64,000 nt of DNA from Scheffersomyces stipitis CBS 6054. Taxonomy: Eukaryota; Ascomycota; Pichiomycetes; Serinales; Debaryomycetaceae. Under the pieces are notes generated by a model that saw only the letters and a program-made list of their open reading frames with translations, searched no databases and had not been told where the DNA came from. The translations under genes and the position numbers were made by a program. Below, in pieces: positions 38,694 to 49,091 of the stretch; within the stretch, counting starts at the first letter, position 1, and every line of letters starts with the position of its first letter. The stretch covers positions 1,054,001 through 1,118,000 of the forward strand of contig NC_009042.1 in NCBI RefSeq assembly GCF_000209165.1. The letters run 5' to 3'.

Positions 38694-41600
38694 CTAATTG
38701 TTGGAAAAGAAATTGTACATATTTGGCAGGTACTTCGAAGGCTGGTCGTAGATCAAGTTGCTACCGTTAGGGTTGTTGGGGTCGTTTCCTCCGTTGCCCT
38801 GAGAAGGCTGCTGTTGGTAAGCTTGTTGATAAGCTTGGTTAGCCTGTGGAGGTCTTCCCTGGCCATTGTCGCTGCCAGGCTGCGGCTGACCATATGAATG
38901 GAATTGTGATGGCTGGCCATAGTGTGGAATCTGTGGAGGCAAAGGAGGCGCAGAACGTCCACCCAGTGGTTGCTGGTCGATATTCTTTGGTGGAACGGGA
39001 GGAGCTCTATGGTATCCACCAGTAGAAGCTTCAGAATAACCAGCAAAACTTCCTCCAGTTGAACTACGCTGCGGAGCTTGTGCTGCTGTATCGTAGGATG
39101 AGCCTGGAGCCGGCAGAGAGACGTTTGGAGGAGTGTTGTAATATTGGTTTTGTTGATTATACGAGTTTGTAGGTTGACCATACTGTGGTCTTTGTTGAGG
39201 ATGTTGAGGCTGTTGATGTTGGTTCTGATTCTGAGACGATGGTTGGCCATATTGGTTAGCAAATGGAGGTGTAACCATAGGTTGAGAATTCTGACGGCTA
39301 AGTGCGGTTTGCGATGGCATCGAATACTGGCTGACAGAAGGTGAACCCAAAGGCTGTGTATTCTGTCGCTGAGGTGCTGAGTAACGATCAAAATACTCAT
39401 ACTGACCCGGAGCTGCTGACGGGGTTTGCTGCTGAGGTTGTTGCTGATAATGTTGTTGGGGTGGTAGAGGTGGCTGTTGGTTCAAACTTAAACCATCGAA
39501 ACTACTAGTCAACGATGACCTTGGTTTAATAGCAGCTCGGTCAGCTTCGTTTTGGATATTTCCTTTCAAATTAATGGCCGAATCTAGTAAACCAGCATAG
39601 AATTGAGAACCTCTCTTCAAACCCAAAGAATACTTTTTCCAGGAGTCGTTGTAGAAAGAGGTGATTCTTGCACTTTGACTAGCTACCAATTGATCTTTGG
39701 ATGCCTTCGATGATTGGATATTTTTGATCTCAGGATCAGAAGAAAGTTTGCCCCATTCGGTCCTCAAATCATTGACAAAGGACTTTTCCTTCTGGATCAA
39801 CTTATCTAACTCTTCGTTGTATGGCTGGAATTTCTTCAACTCTTCTGGGAATATAAGTGTTTTGATTTCATTTGTAGACTTCATCTTGCTATTCAAAATC
39901 AAAATGTCTGAAATATCGTCATTATGAATTTCCTTCTTCAACGTCTCAACTAACTTGGTCTTGTTGGCTTTGATCACATTTAAGTCGTGCAATATATCTT
40001 CCAAGACTTTGATTTGCGAGAGAATCTGGTCTTTAGGTGACTTGACTTCTGTATCTATCATGTCTAGCAAACTGATGTCCGGCTTCGAAGCTTGTGACTT
40101 ATCAGAAGAAGTCTTGAAGAGATTCTTGAGCTCTTCGGAATTCGAACCCTTTCCCAAAAGAGCATACAAACTTTGAGAGTCGTCATTGATTAAGCCGAAA
40201 AGTTGGTTATCCGAATTAGTGGCATCATATAGCGATTTCTTGATCTTCACAAGATCCATCTTAAAACTAGTCAACGACTCTGAAACCTGCTTGGAAGCTA
40301 TTTCTTCGCTCTGTGAAATATTTTCATAGATTTCCTTCCTAAGTTGGGAAATTTTTTGCCTATTCAATTGATCATTGGCATACTCCGACGAGATTTCATT
40401 GGCGATGGCTTCAATTTTGGGGTCGATAGAACTACCACTTGAGTCTGTGTCAGAGTTTTCTGTGCTATTTATCAATTCCTTGATAGTTACCAAGGCCTTA
40501 GGCAATTTCAAGTATTCCAAAACAGACGAAATCTCCTCATTCGAAACATCAACAGCATCCAACTCGTTCCTAAGGAACTGTGACTTTTCTTCAGAGTAAA
40601 AACTGGACAATTCGTGGATATTCACGGGAACAACATTGCTCATGAAATTGTTATAGTTGTGGTCATTTATCTCCTGGAACGTCGTATTCTGAGTTATAGG
40701 GATGACCTTTGTACTATCCAATGGCTTGATGTCTGGCAAGGTCACCAAAGATGGTATTATTTCATGGTAGATTAAGTCATTATCCTTTGTCAAATCAGTT
40801 AATTTGATTCCTACAGCATCTTTTTGGTACTTGTAGTTGTCTAAAATCTCGTATGCTTCATTAGAGCCAGCTTTGGAGATATTTCTCAACAAGGTGCTGT
40901 TGATCTCGTGAAGAATATCCTGCGATTTCGTATAGTAAGCCAATGCATCACCATATTTTTTTCCGGCCTCCAAGTTCATGGCATTGTAGTAGTACGACAA
41001 CGACTTGTAATAGTGCATTTTCAAGGTGACGGTAGCAATCCATGAAGCATCAAGCTTGGCAGGAACATGGGAAGTGCTGGCTTCTGTAGTCTCGTCAGAG
41101 TCATCCGGTTTATCCAAAAAATCTTCTTCTAAGTCTTCCGAGTCCACCACTGCGAAATCGTCGAAGTTGCTTCCCAAACTGGATATGTACGAAGTCATAT
41201 TGTGGCATTCCTCGTAATGAACGGAGGCACTACGACACAATTTTGATACCAAAGAGTTCTTCTTTCCTTCAAGATCGCCGGTTATAACCGTCAAAACAAA
41301 AACTTCCTGCGCCTGAGCCAACATCAATTTGACCAAAAACTTAACTGTAGACTGGTTCAAGTCTAGGGAGGGAGCATGGAGAAAGTTTTCGTTCAAAAAC
41401 TGGTAGATTCCAGCAGCCTGTTGAAAGAGCTGGATAGCCTCCTTCGTAGAAGCCTCCTCCGTTCCAGCAACACTGCGTTGAGACTCTTCATATCTTACTT
41501 TGGCATACTCTGACAAAAGAGCTCCTAGGTTGAAGAGAACGTTGGCCTTCTCAAACGGCAAGGCTCCTTGCTTATTAACCAATGAGGGTTGGAAGGCATC

Positions 41601-41879
41601 GTGCCACGTGAAGTTGATCTTCTTACTTGCGTTAACTACATTGAAGGGCACCCTCAAGTCGAGTAGCTCAAGCTGGCTGTAGTACTTGTAGTATAGGTTG
41701 ATTCCCGTGTTATCAGCATTCACTCCACGAATGTCCTGTCTCAACTTGTTGAAGGCTGTGAGGTCTTCGGTGTATTCACTGGTGGAACCATAAGTAGAAA
41801 GCAAGTAGTTGCTCAAGGGTTTCAACCAATTGACTTCCTCGGATCGCTTTGAGGGAACTGCGAGAAGATGAGTTTTCAT
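38694..41879 (-). CDS. BRO1: BRO1-domain ESCRT-associated protein
   Basis: Bro1/Vps31, an endosomal ESCRT-III-associated protein that recruits the deubiquitinase Doa4 and helps sort cargo into multivesicular bodies. The 1061-residue protein starts with a BRO1 domain (about 1-375, with LFNLGALLSEYA and the long helices binding Snf7). An ALIX-type V domain follows (about 390-780), then a long Pro/Gln/Tyr-rich tail (about 820-1061, with PPVPPKN and PPLPPQ). The tail is longer than in S. cerevisiae (844 residues in all). Rim20, the other BRO1 protein of yeasts, is shorter and lacks such a tail. Two tandem duplications sit in the promoter. Confidence 0.92.
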   Translation of the reverse strand: MKTHLLAVPSKRSEEVNWLKPLSNYLLSTYGSTSEYTEDLTAFNKLRQDIRGVNADNTGINLYYKYYSQLELLDLRVPFNVVNASKKINFTWHDAFQPSLVNKQGALPFEKANVLFNLGALLSEYAKVRYEESQRSVAGTEEASTKEAIQLFQQAAGIYQFLNENFLHAPSLDLNQSTVKFLVKLMLAQAQEVFVLTVITGDLEGKKNSLVSKLCRSASVHYEECHNMTSYISSLGSNFDDFAVVDSEDLEEDFLDKPDDSDETTEASTSHVPAKLDASWIATVTLKMHYYKSLSYYYNAMNLEAGKKYGDALAYYTKSQDILHEINSTLLRNISKAGSNEAYEILDNYKYQKDAVGIKLTDLTKDNDLIYHEIIPSLVTLPDIKPLDSTKVIPITQNTTFQEINDHNYNNFMSNVVPVNIHELSSFYSEEKSQFLRNELDAVDVSNEEISSVLEYLKLPKALVTIKELINSTENSDTDSSGSSIDPKIEAIANEISSEYANDQLNRQKISQLRKEIYENISQSEEIASKQVSESLTSFKMDLVKIKKSLYDATNSDNQLFGLINDDSQSLYALLGKGSNSEELKNLFKTSSDKSQASKPDISLLDMIDTEVKSPKDQILSQIKVLEDILHDLNVIKANKTKLVETLKKEIHNDDISDILILNSKMKSTNEIKTLIFPEELKKFQPYNEELDKLIQKEKSFVNDLRTEWGKLSSDPEIKNIQSSKASKDQLVASQSARITSFYNDSWKKYSLGLKRGSQFYAGLLDSAINLKGNIQNEADRAAIKPRSSLTSSFDGLSLNQQPPLPPQQHYQQQPQQQTPSAAPGQYEYFDRYSAPQRQNTQPLGSPSVSQYSMPSQTALSRQNSQPMVTPPFANQYGQPSSQNQNQHQQPQHPQQRPQYGQPTNSYNQQNQYYNTPPNVSLPAPGSSYDTAAQAPQRSSTGGSFAGYSEASTGGYHRAPPVPPKNIDQQPLGGRSAPPLPPQIPHYGQPSQFHSYGQPQPGSDNGQGRPPQANQAYQQAYQQQPSQGNGGNDPNNPNGSNLIYDQPSKYLPNMYNFFSNN

Positions 41880-42105
41880 TTTGGTTCTGTTTTGTTCAGA
41901 TTTGTAGTTTTATTGGTACAAGAAAAGATCCTTAGATTCATTTATATCTGCGATAACTATGGGGATTGGAATTTATGGGGCACACACAGGTGCGAAGAGT
42001 GTATAAATGATAAGTGCAGGTTTTGGGACGGGTTCCAACTTCACATACTACTCGAATGAATATGTCGATTAGGGGAGAGCAGAGATGGGAATGGGAAATT
42101 TGTAC

Positions 42106-42133
42106 GAAGTTGGGTTTCAGAAGTTGGGTTTCA
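42106..42133. repeat. Exact 14-bp tandem duplication in BRO1 promoter
   Basis: GAAGTTGGGTTTCA occurs twice head to tail (42106-42119, 42120-42133). Confidence 0.85.
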
Positions 42134-42212
42134 GAGAGGTTGAATAGTTTGGTATTTTTTTGGAATAATTGAATTGTTGTAGGACTGAAATGATAGAAAT
42201 AAACGGACATTG

Positions 42213-42238
42213 GGCATATCCTTCAGGCATATCCTTCA
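42213..42238. repeat. Exact 13-bp tandem duplication in BRO1 promoter
   Basis: GGCATATCCTTCA occurs twice head to tail (42213-42225, 42226-42238). Confidence 0.85.
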
Positions 42239-42879
42239 AATACATAGTTGGTGGATGTTGGTGGTAGTTTATATTAACTACCTATGATGGAGTTAGCTGA
42301 GGAAATAACCAAGAACCAGACTGTACCGATTACTCCAGCATATATTGAGCAATTTGTTTAATGACCAAATGCTAATGATGAACTAAAGTGTAAGAATTCT
42401 TCAGCTGCTCACGAAAATTTTGCACCCAAATCCTCGATTGTTCACTAGATAGGATTCTTGATTGTATTATTTAATTTGAAGAACAAAGGTCGAAACCTGG
42501 CCAAAGCAATGAAACATCTCTCAGCAAACTCAAACTGTCTCTACTTAAGAATAAGCGTTATTGCAAGAAAATTTTGCAAAGGAATATAGGAAGAATCCGC
42601 TATCGTTCTGCTTGTATCGCCTTCATGAATGAGACAAGTTTGATTCTAAATTCTATTTGTTATCATATATAGCTACTGGTTCTCAAATTCTTCGCTTCTA
42701 TATGGAAGAGTTACTAAAAATATAATGATATATTTAATCTAGCTTTCATGAATCAAATAAATTTATAGTAAATAAATATTTTTTTTCGCAGCCAGTAAAG
42801 TAAACTGTCCTGTAGTGTGTTTGAATAAATATTGTAAATATGGTTTTAAAAGTCAATTGTGGCAGGTTCCTGAAACCAC

Positions 42880-45800
42880 CTATAAGTCAATATCTTTGAG
42901 ATATCCCCCTTCTTTGCACAAGGAGTAGAAGATTGAAGATTCATCCGACAACAATGCCTTTGGAGAGTCGAATTCCTTAACTTGACCTCTATCCAAAACA
43001 AGAACTCTATCACTATCGAGGATGGTTTCAAGTCTGTGAGCAATGGTCAAAATAGTCTTGTTGTTAAATTCTGATCTGATCGTTTCCTGGATAATCTTAT
43101 CTGTCTGTACGTCAACAGCAGCAGTAGCCTCATCTAAAATAAGAACCCTTGAAGGATTTAATAAGGATCTTGCAAGGGCCAAAAGTTGTCTTTGGCCCGA
43201 AGATAAGTTGGAGCCACCTTCTTGCACTTTAGCAGCAAGTCCAACATCGAAGTCATCAGCATTCTCGGAGGTTTCTTCTTTCTTGTCATCTTCGTCTACT
43301 TCCTTCTTCGTTTTCATGGATTGGACGTGTTCTTTCAAGTGTGCTAATTCCAAAACTTTCCAGAGTTCGTCATCACTATGTTCGTCAAAAGGATCCAAAT
43401 TCAGTCTGATAGATCCCTCAATTGCATGAGCATCCTGAGGGATAATATTAAGTTTATGACGTAAATCGTAGAGACCAATTTCACTGGTATTTATACCATC
43501 GATTTCGATATGGCCCCCAGTTGCTTCGATAATTCTGAAGATTGCTAATGAAAGAGTTGACTTACCAGCTCCAGTTCTGCCGACAATACCAATCTTTTCC
43601 TGTGGTTTAATGTCGATGGTGATGTCATTCAAAACTGGATCCAAGTTCTTTCTATATCTGGTTGTGTAATTCTTAAAAGAGATAGCTCCAGTTGCTGGCC
43701 AGTCTTGAGGAGGTCTATTTCCCTCGACTACCTCTTCAGCTTCTGGGGTCAAGTTGCAATATTCAATGATTCTTTCAATAGAAACCGATTTTGTTTCAAT
43801 ATCAGCCCAATATCTAATAATAGCATTCAATACACCAGTGATACTCAAGGCATTAATCATAATGAAACCAACCAAACCAGAACTCAATTGCTTCTTGGCA
43901 CCTAAAGAAGCCAAAATGAGTAACGTACAGGCATACACTATAACTGCAGATATACTCTGCAACCTCATGGACAACCATCTATTGCAGCAAAGGTTAGTAA
44001 ATGTTACACGAACCAAACTGTCAACATTGTTCGTGTTCTGGAACTTGAACCTTTCTTCTTGGCCATAAGCTCTGATAGTTTCAGCTCCACTAACAGACTC
44101 CTGCAAGTGTGAGAAGACAGGACTCTTTTTGGCACTTGCTAATCTCTTAAGTTCTCTCGAAGATGGAATAAAATATCCTCTAACTTGGTTGTAAACGTAA
44201 AGCAAGACAGCAATGATAATAAACATGAGTGGAAGATTGTATACAATGACTGAAATTAAACCAAATGCCTGAAGGACATGTTCAACCGCACCCATACAAG
44301 ACCAAATAATCTGCTGATCAAGAACATTGATATCGTCGGCAAATCTATTAATAATACGACCGGTTGGAGTTGTTTCAAAGAAGGACATTGGTGACCTTAA
44401 CACGCTTCTGGCCATTTTATCGTGGAAATACTTGGAACCACTAACAACACAGTAAGTCCATATAACCATAGCACCCAACAAAGTGAAGAATCCACCAGAA
44501 ATACCTAAGGTTGCATAGAAGGACAAGAACAAAATAGGATTGACATTATGTCCGGCACTCATATTCTGCTCTGACCATGTCTTCAATACATAATTGGCCA
44601 GAATACTAGCAGTTATATTACAAGCAAAACAGATGACGTAAAGTGCAACATATGAATAATTGCAGGCCTTGAAGTATTCCAAGTAAACTCCCAATTTTAC
44701 TTCACCTTGAGCCCCTACTTCAGCTTCTTGACCTGTTCGTTTAACAACTGTTTCGTCTTCATCATCCTCATAATTATGGCTGAAGGAAACAAAACTAGCT
44801 CTTCGAAGGGTTGTTCTTGTTTCCATTCTTTCTAGGTGTTCAAATTGTTCTTCGTCATCTTCGACGGCAGTTTCATTTTCTGGAGAATACTTTACAATTT
44901 CATCACTGGATTGTGAGGAGTTTATATCTGTTGATGCCACATGAACATCCGCATTTCCTTTAATATCATCTTTAGAATCATCTTCTTCGTCTTCTTCTTC
45001 GTGTTCCTTTTTACCATATTCTTCGATTAAAGCAGCCAAATCGGATTTTCTGGCCATAACCTCGTCATAGTTTCCCCTTTCAGTAATTTTCCCTTTCTTC
45101 AAGAGAACAATTTCATGGGCTTGGTGCAAGACATTAACAGCGTTGGTTGCCAAAACCACAGTTTTAGATGCCAAAAGACCTTCGGGTCCCAAAACTAACT
45201 TAGTAATGTTCTTACCAACATGAGCATCAACAGCAGATAAAACATCATCAAGAATGCAAACATCGGCTCTTGAGTAAACGGCTCTTGCGAGGGCAATTCT
45301 TGCCTTTTGACCACCACTCAAGGAAATACCCTTTTCACCAACGACAGTTCTGTCACCATCTGGTAATACTTCAAAGTCGCTCGTCAATTGACAAGCTTCA
45401 ACTGTACGATCGTAAAAGACCTTGTTAAATTTGCATCCAAACAAAATGTTAGCCTTTACGGTAGCATTCATGATCCAAGGACTTTGAGCACAGTATGCAA
45501 TTGAGCCATTGACTTTGATTGAAGTATCAGCATTCTTTTGAGCAGGGACTTCTCCAAGGATTGATCTGAGAAGGGTAGTCTTTCCACTTCCAACTCTTCC
45601 CACTACGCAAGTCAACTGTCCCTTTTTGGCTTCAAAGTTAATGTTATCAAGAGCAATATTTGAAGGGCCCTCAGATTCAACGACGCTTTCTGGATCAGTG
45701 CTTTCAATTTTTGGTTCAGTGCTCCAAAGGAATGTCGAATTTTTAATTTCAATAGCGCTGTCATTTTTGGAAAGGGAATTGTCAGTTCTTTCAATGATAT

Positions 45801-47760
45801 CAGCGTCCAACTCCTCCAATAAGAACAACTCTCTCAATCTCTTCAAGGAAACATTCATTTCCACTACTTGAGAAAAGAGATCGGGAAGAAGTAAAATTGG
45901 CTCCGCCAAAATCTCGAATAAGGTCAAAGCAGGGAAGACAACAGATGGAACTAACGGAGCCTTGGAAAGAACTGCAAATGTTACCAAACAAGCACAAGAC
46001 ACCATGAATGGGATACAAGACCATAAGAAGGTGGCAGCAGCATTGAAAATTCCAATCTTCTTGGCATATACTAATTCACGGTCGTTTCTGATGGAGAATA
46101 ATCTACTCAACATTGGCTTCTCCCACGAGTATAACTTGATACTTTTGATGGAGTTCAAAATTTCAGTTGTCAAGCGGGTTCTTTCATCTCTTATCTTCAT
46201 ACTTTCATTGTAAAGGGTCCAGATAGAAGAACTCACTTTACTACTGATAGGCACTAAGATGGCAGCGACAACGAAACCCGAATAACTTGCGGGACCCATA
46301 ATTTTGTATAAAGCAAGCAATGAGAAAACTAATCTGAATGGCATTGTGGCAGCTTCAACAAGTCTGGGTAATTCACTGACTTCAAAAACATCTACAGAAA
46401 GATTGTTGACAATATCACCAGTAGATTTGCCCTTTCTGGATTCCTGTGATAAGCGAATTGCCTTGTTGTAGACGAACCCGATTAAAGACGATTGCAACTT
46501 ACTTCTAACAACAAAGTAACAAACGAAGAACTGGTTGAAACTGATGAATCTACCTACAGCACAAAAGAAAATGGCAGTAGCGATAGCAAAGCCTACAATA
46601 AGAGGTTCGCCTTGCCCGTTTTCCGTGTTTGCAGAGCTTGCATTGGTGAAGTATAAGATGAATCTTTGGAACAAGAAAGCTTGACCAAAACTGAAAATCA
46701 TTTCCAATGAATCGACAATAAACCCTCTTAACAATATAGCCCAGTGAATTTTGAATAAGAGCAAGAACATTGAGAAGTGAGGGAGTTTCAAATCATCTTC
46801 GCTAGGATTGGCGATTTTTTTGAGTTTTCTGTCTCTCTTCTGCTCAGCTTTAAGTTTTGAAGCATTGAAATATTTGTACAACTTAGCGTATGTGACTACA
46901 TTCTTCAACACGATAGGACTTGGAGGAATTTCATCAAAGGAAACTGTGTTTGTTTCGTGGATGTCTTGGATGGTATCTCTTAACCAGAAGAACCCCAATT
47001 CTGAGAAGAAGTTTCTTACTGAAGAGACATCCCAGTCGTTTAAGTTGAAGTAGTCAACCAATTCCACCGATGGCTTGTAGAGAGAAAGCTCAAATACAAG
47101 AACCAAAGCAGAATTCAATAAAATGGCTAGTTCTAGCACGTAAATGATAGAAGCTAGAGGTTTATTCTCTGAGGGAATGTAAACCTTTTGTGTAGAGAAA
47201 GAGTCCTGGAGTACGACGACAAAGTCGTAGAAAGTGGAACCAACCCAGTAGAGCAACAAGGAGGCACTGGGTATCACAGATCTGGTTACTTCCACGATAT
47301 GCAATGGTAGCACTACGGCTGCGAGTAAGAAAGTATTCAATACTAAGCCGAACGACTTGACGTTTTCACCTGTGTATGTCAATATGGTCAACAGCAAGAT
47401 CAACACGAATTGCAATATAATTGAGTTAATTTTCACAAGATGGTAAATACCAACGCTTTTGAGCCCAAAAGGAGAACCGAACGAATATTTGATTCTGTAG
47501 GGACCATGCTTATTGTTCCAGAGTAGGTTGAATATCTGGAAAACGGCAATGAGACCTACAATGGCAGAGAACACCACATTGACAGATCCTAGAAAGCATG
47601 GGTTGATGGTATTCTGGTGGGGATCGTATAATGGACGCGATAGCGAATCAAGCAAGTTGCAACCACGCAAGTCTGGAATCGTTCCGTTTCCAGTACTCGT
47701 TCCGGTCCCACCATTATTGATATCGATGCTATCGATCAACGACAATATTAGCTGAGACAT
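42880..47760 (-). CDS. ABCC (MRP) vacuolar transporter, YCF1/BPT1 type
   Basis: Full-length ABCC transporter, 1626 residues, likely in the vacuole membrane and moving glutathione conjugates or similar anions. It has the extra N-terminal TMD0 (about 1-225) typical of Ycf1/Bpt1/Ybt1, then two TMD-NBD halves. NBD1: Walker A GRVGSGKT (about 721-728), signature LSGGQ, Walker B CILDDVLSAVD with Asp in the catalytic Glu position (degenerate, as usual in ABCC). A long acidic linker follows (about 915-1000). NBD2: Walker A GRTGAGKS (about 1393), signature LSSGQ, Walker B LILDEATAAVD with intact Glu. A charged insert (about 1479-1505) splits NBD2 before its signature. The C-terminus (DSPKALLSDESSIFYSLCKEGG) is Ycf1/Bpt1-like. 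YCF1, BPT1 and MLT1 are alternatives. Confidence 0.9.
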   Translation of the reverse strand: MSQLILSLIDSIDINNGGTGTSTGNGTIPDLRGCNLLDSLSRPLYDPHQNTINPCFLGSVNVVFSAIVGLIAVFQIFNLLWNNKHGPYRIKYSFGSPFGLKSVGIYHLVKINSIILQFVLILLLTILTYTGENVKSFGLVLNTFLLAAVVLPLHIVEVTRSVIPSASLLLYWVGSTFYDFVVVLQDSFSTQKVYIPSENKPLASIIYVLELAILLNSALVLVFELSLYKPSVELVDYFNLNDWDVSSVRNFFSELGFFWLRDTIQDIHETNTVSFDEIPPSPIVLKNVVTYAKLYKYFNASKLKAEQKRDRKLKKIANPSEDDLKLPHFSMFLLLFKIHWAILLRGFIVDSLEMIFSFGQAFLFQRFILYFTNASSANTENGQGEPLIVGFAIATAIFFCAVGRFISFNQFFVCYFVVRSKLQSSLIGFVYNKAIRLSQESRKGKSTGDIVNNLSVDVFEVSELPRLVEAATMPFRLVFSLLALYKIMGPASYSGFVVAAILVPISSKVSSSIWTLYNESMKIRDERTRLTTEILNSIKSIKLYSWEKPMLSRLFSIRNDRELVYAKKIGIFNAAATFLWSCIPFMVSCACLVTFAVLSKAPLVPSVVFPALTLFEILAEPILLLPDLFSQVVEMNVSLKRLRELFLLEELDADIIERTDNSLSKNDSAIEIKNSTFLWSTEPKIESTDPESVVESEGPSNIALDNINFEAKKGQLTCVVGRVGSGKTTLLRSILGEVPAQKNADTSIKVNGSIAYCAQSPWIMNATVKANILFGCKFNKVFYDRTVEACQLTSDFEVLPDGDRTVVGEKGISLSGGQKARIALARAVYSRADVCILDDVLSAVDAHVGKNITKLVLGPEGLLASKTVVLATNAVNVLHQAHEIVLLKKGKITERGNYDEVMARKSDLAALIEEYGKKEHEEEDEEDDSKDDIKGNADVHVASTDINSSQSSDEIVKYSPENETAVEDDEEQFEHLERMETRTTLRRASFVSFSHNYEDDEDETVVKRTGQEAEVGAQGEVKLGVYLEYFKACNYSYVALYVICFACNITASILANYVLKTWSEQNMSAGHNVNPILFLSFYATLGISGGFFTLLGAMVIWTYCVVSGSKYFHDKMARSVLRSPMSFFETTPTGRIINRFADDINVLDQQIIWSCMGAVEHVLQAFGLISVIVYNLPLMFIIIAVLLYVYNQVRGYFIPSSRELKRLASAKKSPVFSHLQESVSGAETIRAYGQEERFKFQNTNNVDSLVRVTFTNLCCNRWLSMRLQSISAVIVYACTLLILASLGAKKQLSSGLVGFIMINALSITGVLNAIIRYWADIETKSVSIERIIEYCNLTPEAEEVVEGNRPPQDWPATGAISFKNYTTRYRKNLDPVLNDITIDIKPQEKIGIVGRTGAGKSTLSLAIFRIIEATGGHIEIDGINTSEIGLYDLRHKLNIIPQDAHAIEGSIRLNLDPFDEHSDDELWKVLELAHLKEHVQSMKTKKEVDEDDKKEETSENADDFDVGLAAKVQEGGSNLSSGQRQLLALARSLLNPSRVLILDEATAAVDVQTDKIIQETIRSEFNNKTILTIAHRLETILDSDRVLVLDRGQVKEFDSPKALLSDESSIFYSLCKEGGYLKDIDL

Positions 47761-49091
47761 TCTTTAGGCTAATCTTGGAGAATTCTTATTTCAAATTAGG
47801 TCAGGTTTCCGAAATTCAGGCAGCGATGGGGCCGTATTTAAGGAATTTTTCATACATGCATACGATAGGAGTGGCTCCTGCCACGGCTTATCTATACTGC
47901 AGAAGTTTAATATTAGCAACAGCTTTTCCTGCAGACATTCCTCTGCAAAAAGGGCTGAAGTGACAGTTCCATTACAATGGCTCCCTCCTATTGGCTGGTT
48001 TCACGCTTGCTTCCTACACGACCTGAAAGGGTGAAAAATTACTATTGCAAATGAAGCCACGCCAAATTTGTCATTGTTGATAGTGCAGCCATACACTCAG
48101 ATGGTGAAAAAAGATAGGGCGTTATTTGTCTGTCTGCAGGATTCTGGTGAATGAGAGATCTGAACAGCCGAATCTTTGACTCATCTGTTGCCTGTTTGGG
48201 CCTTGTGTCCGAGCTGTTCGCTCCGATCATGACACATTATCCAGAAGCAGAATTAAGGCAGAGACTTCGTCTTGGCATAGCAACGGAGTAGGAGCTCAGT
48301 GGGGATTCCCTGTTTGGAACGGGGATGGTGACGCAGTTTTGAACTCAATGGGACAATTCTGTGCGAATCTAGAATGGAGTTATCTCCGTGTTATGGATAT
48401 GTTAAATTGGTGAACTGTAGAGACTTTAAAGAAGCAACTGATGACCAACCTTCAGGCGACATCTCATTGATCGATCCACATCGTCGCCCAACATAAACTA
48501 GCTCAACTCGAGTCCCCAATGGGGAGTAGCTTGGAAGTTGTGCCACGGCTGAGGTTAAATAGTCAAGAACAAGTCACGTGAAAATCTTTAATTCTCAAGA
48601 ACAGAACCAGTGTAGGGATTGTCTTTGTTATTGGAGGAGCCATTAAGAAGGAATACAGTGGCTGATAGTGTGAATGCCCTAATGGTATGCCTTTCCATAC
48701 CCAGAACAATAACTGTTGTGTATTGTTCACAGTTTTGTTCACAGTTTTGTTCACTTTATTAGGCCAGTTTCAGCTATTGAAGTTTAGGAAAAAGATAGAA
48801 TTGAGGAACCCGACCTTCTTTCTCACCCCTACTTCGTCTTATTAATAGGCTATTGCTTGGAACTGCCCCATCAGTTACAATATGACATCAATAGTTTATC
48901 TCCAATACATACTCTTATTGTTCTCTAGTCCTTCCCCAGAAAACCTCTACCGTCTCAATAGATAATGCGAGTGCTACCTGCAGTCTCTCATCTAATCTTA
49001 ACTCAACTGTCTACTTCAGTAAAGAAGTAGCCTCATTATTATTCATTACTCGGCCTTATCCATTTATTCACATAGAATATGATTGATCCCG
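47761..49091. other. Divergent promoter between ABC transporter and SNF2 gene
   Basis: No gene was recognised. It contains GTCACGTGA (CACGTG at 48575-48580), a 12-bp tandem repeat (48725-48754) and a short ORF starting at 49079 that overlaps the SNF2 start. Confidence 0.5.
48725..48754. repeat. 12-bp tandem repeat (GTTCACAGTTTT)
   Basis: Two exact units plus GTTCAC, about 340 bases upstream of the SNF2-family ORF. Confidence 0.8.

Larger units (their letters stand above)
41880..42879. other. Intergenic region, BRO1 promoter and ABC transporter 3' flank
   Basis: No gene was recognised. The two exact tandem duplications at 42106-42133 and 42213-42238 lie in the BRO1-proximal half; the half next to the ABC gene is AT-rich. 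Confidence 0.5.

Noticed and set aside
38753..39400. 215-codon frame overlapping the BRO1 tail
   Set aside because: Produced by the repetitive Pro/Gln-rich coding sequence read in another frame.
48084..48097. 14-mer TGCAGCCATACACT shared with 4511-4524
   Set aside because: A few identical 14-mers are expected by chance among 64 kb on both strands.
48436..48556. C/D snoRNA-like boxes (TGATGA ... CTGA) upstream of the SNF2 gene
   Set aside because: Spacing is long and the flanking stem is only about three base pairs.
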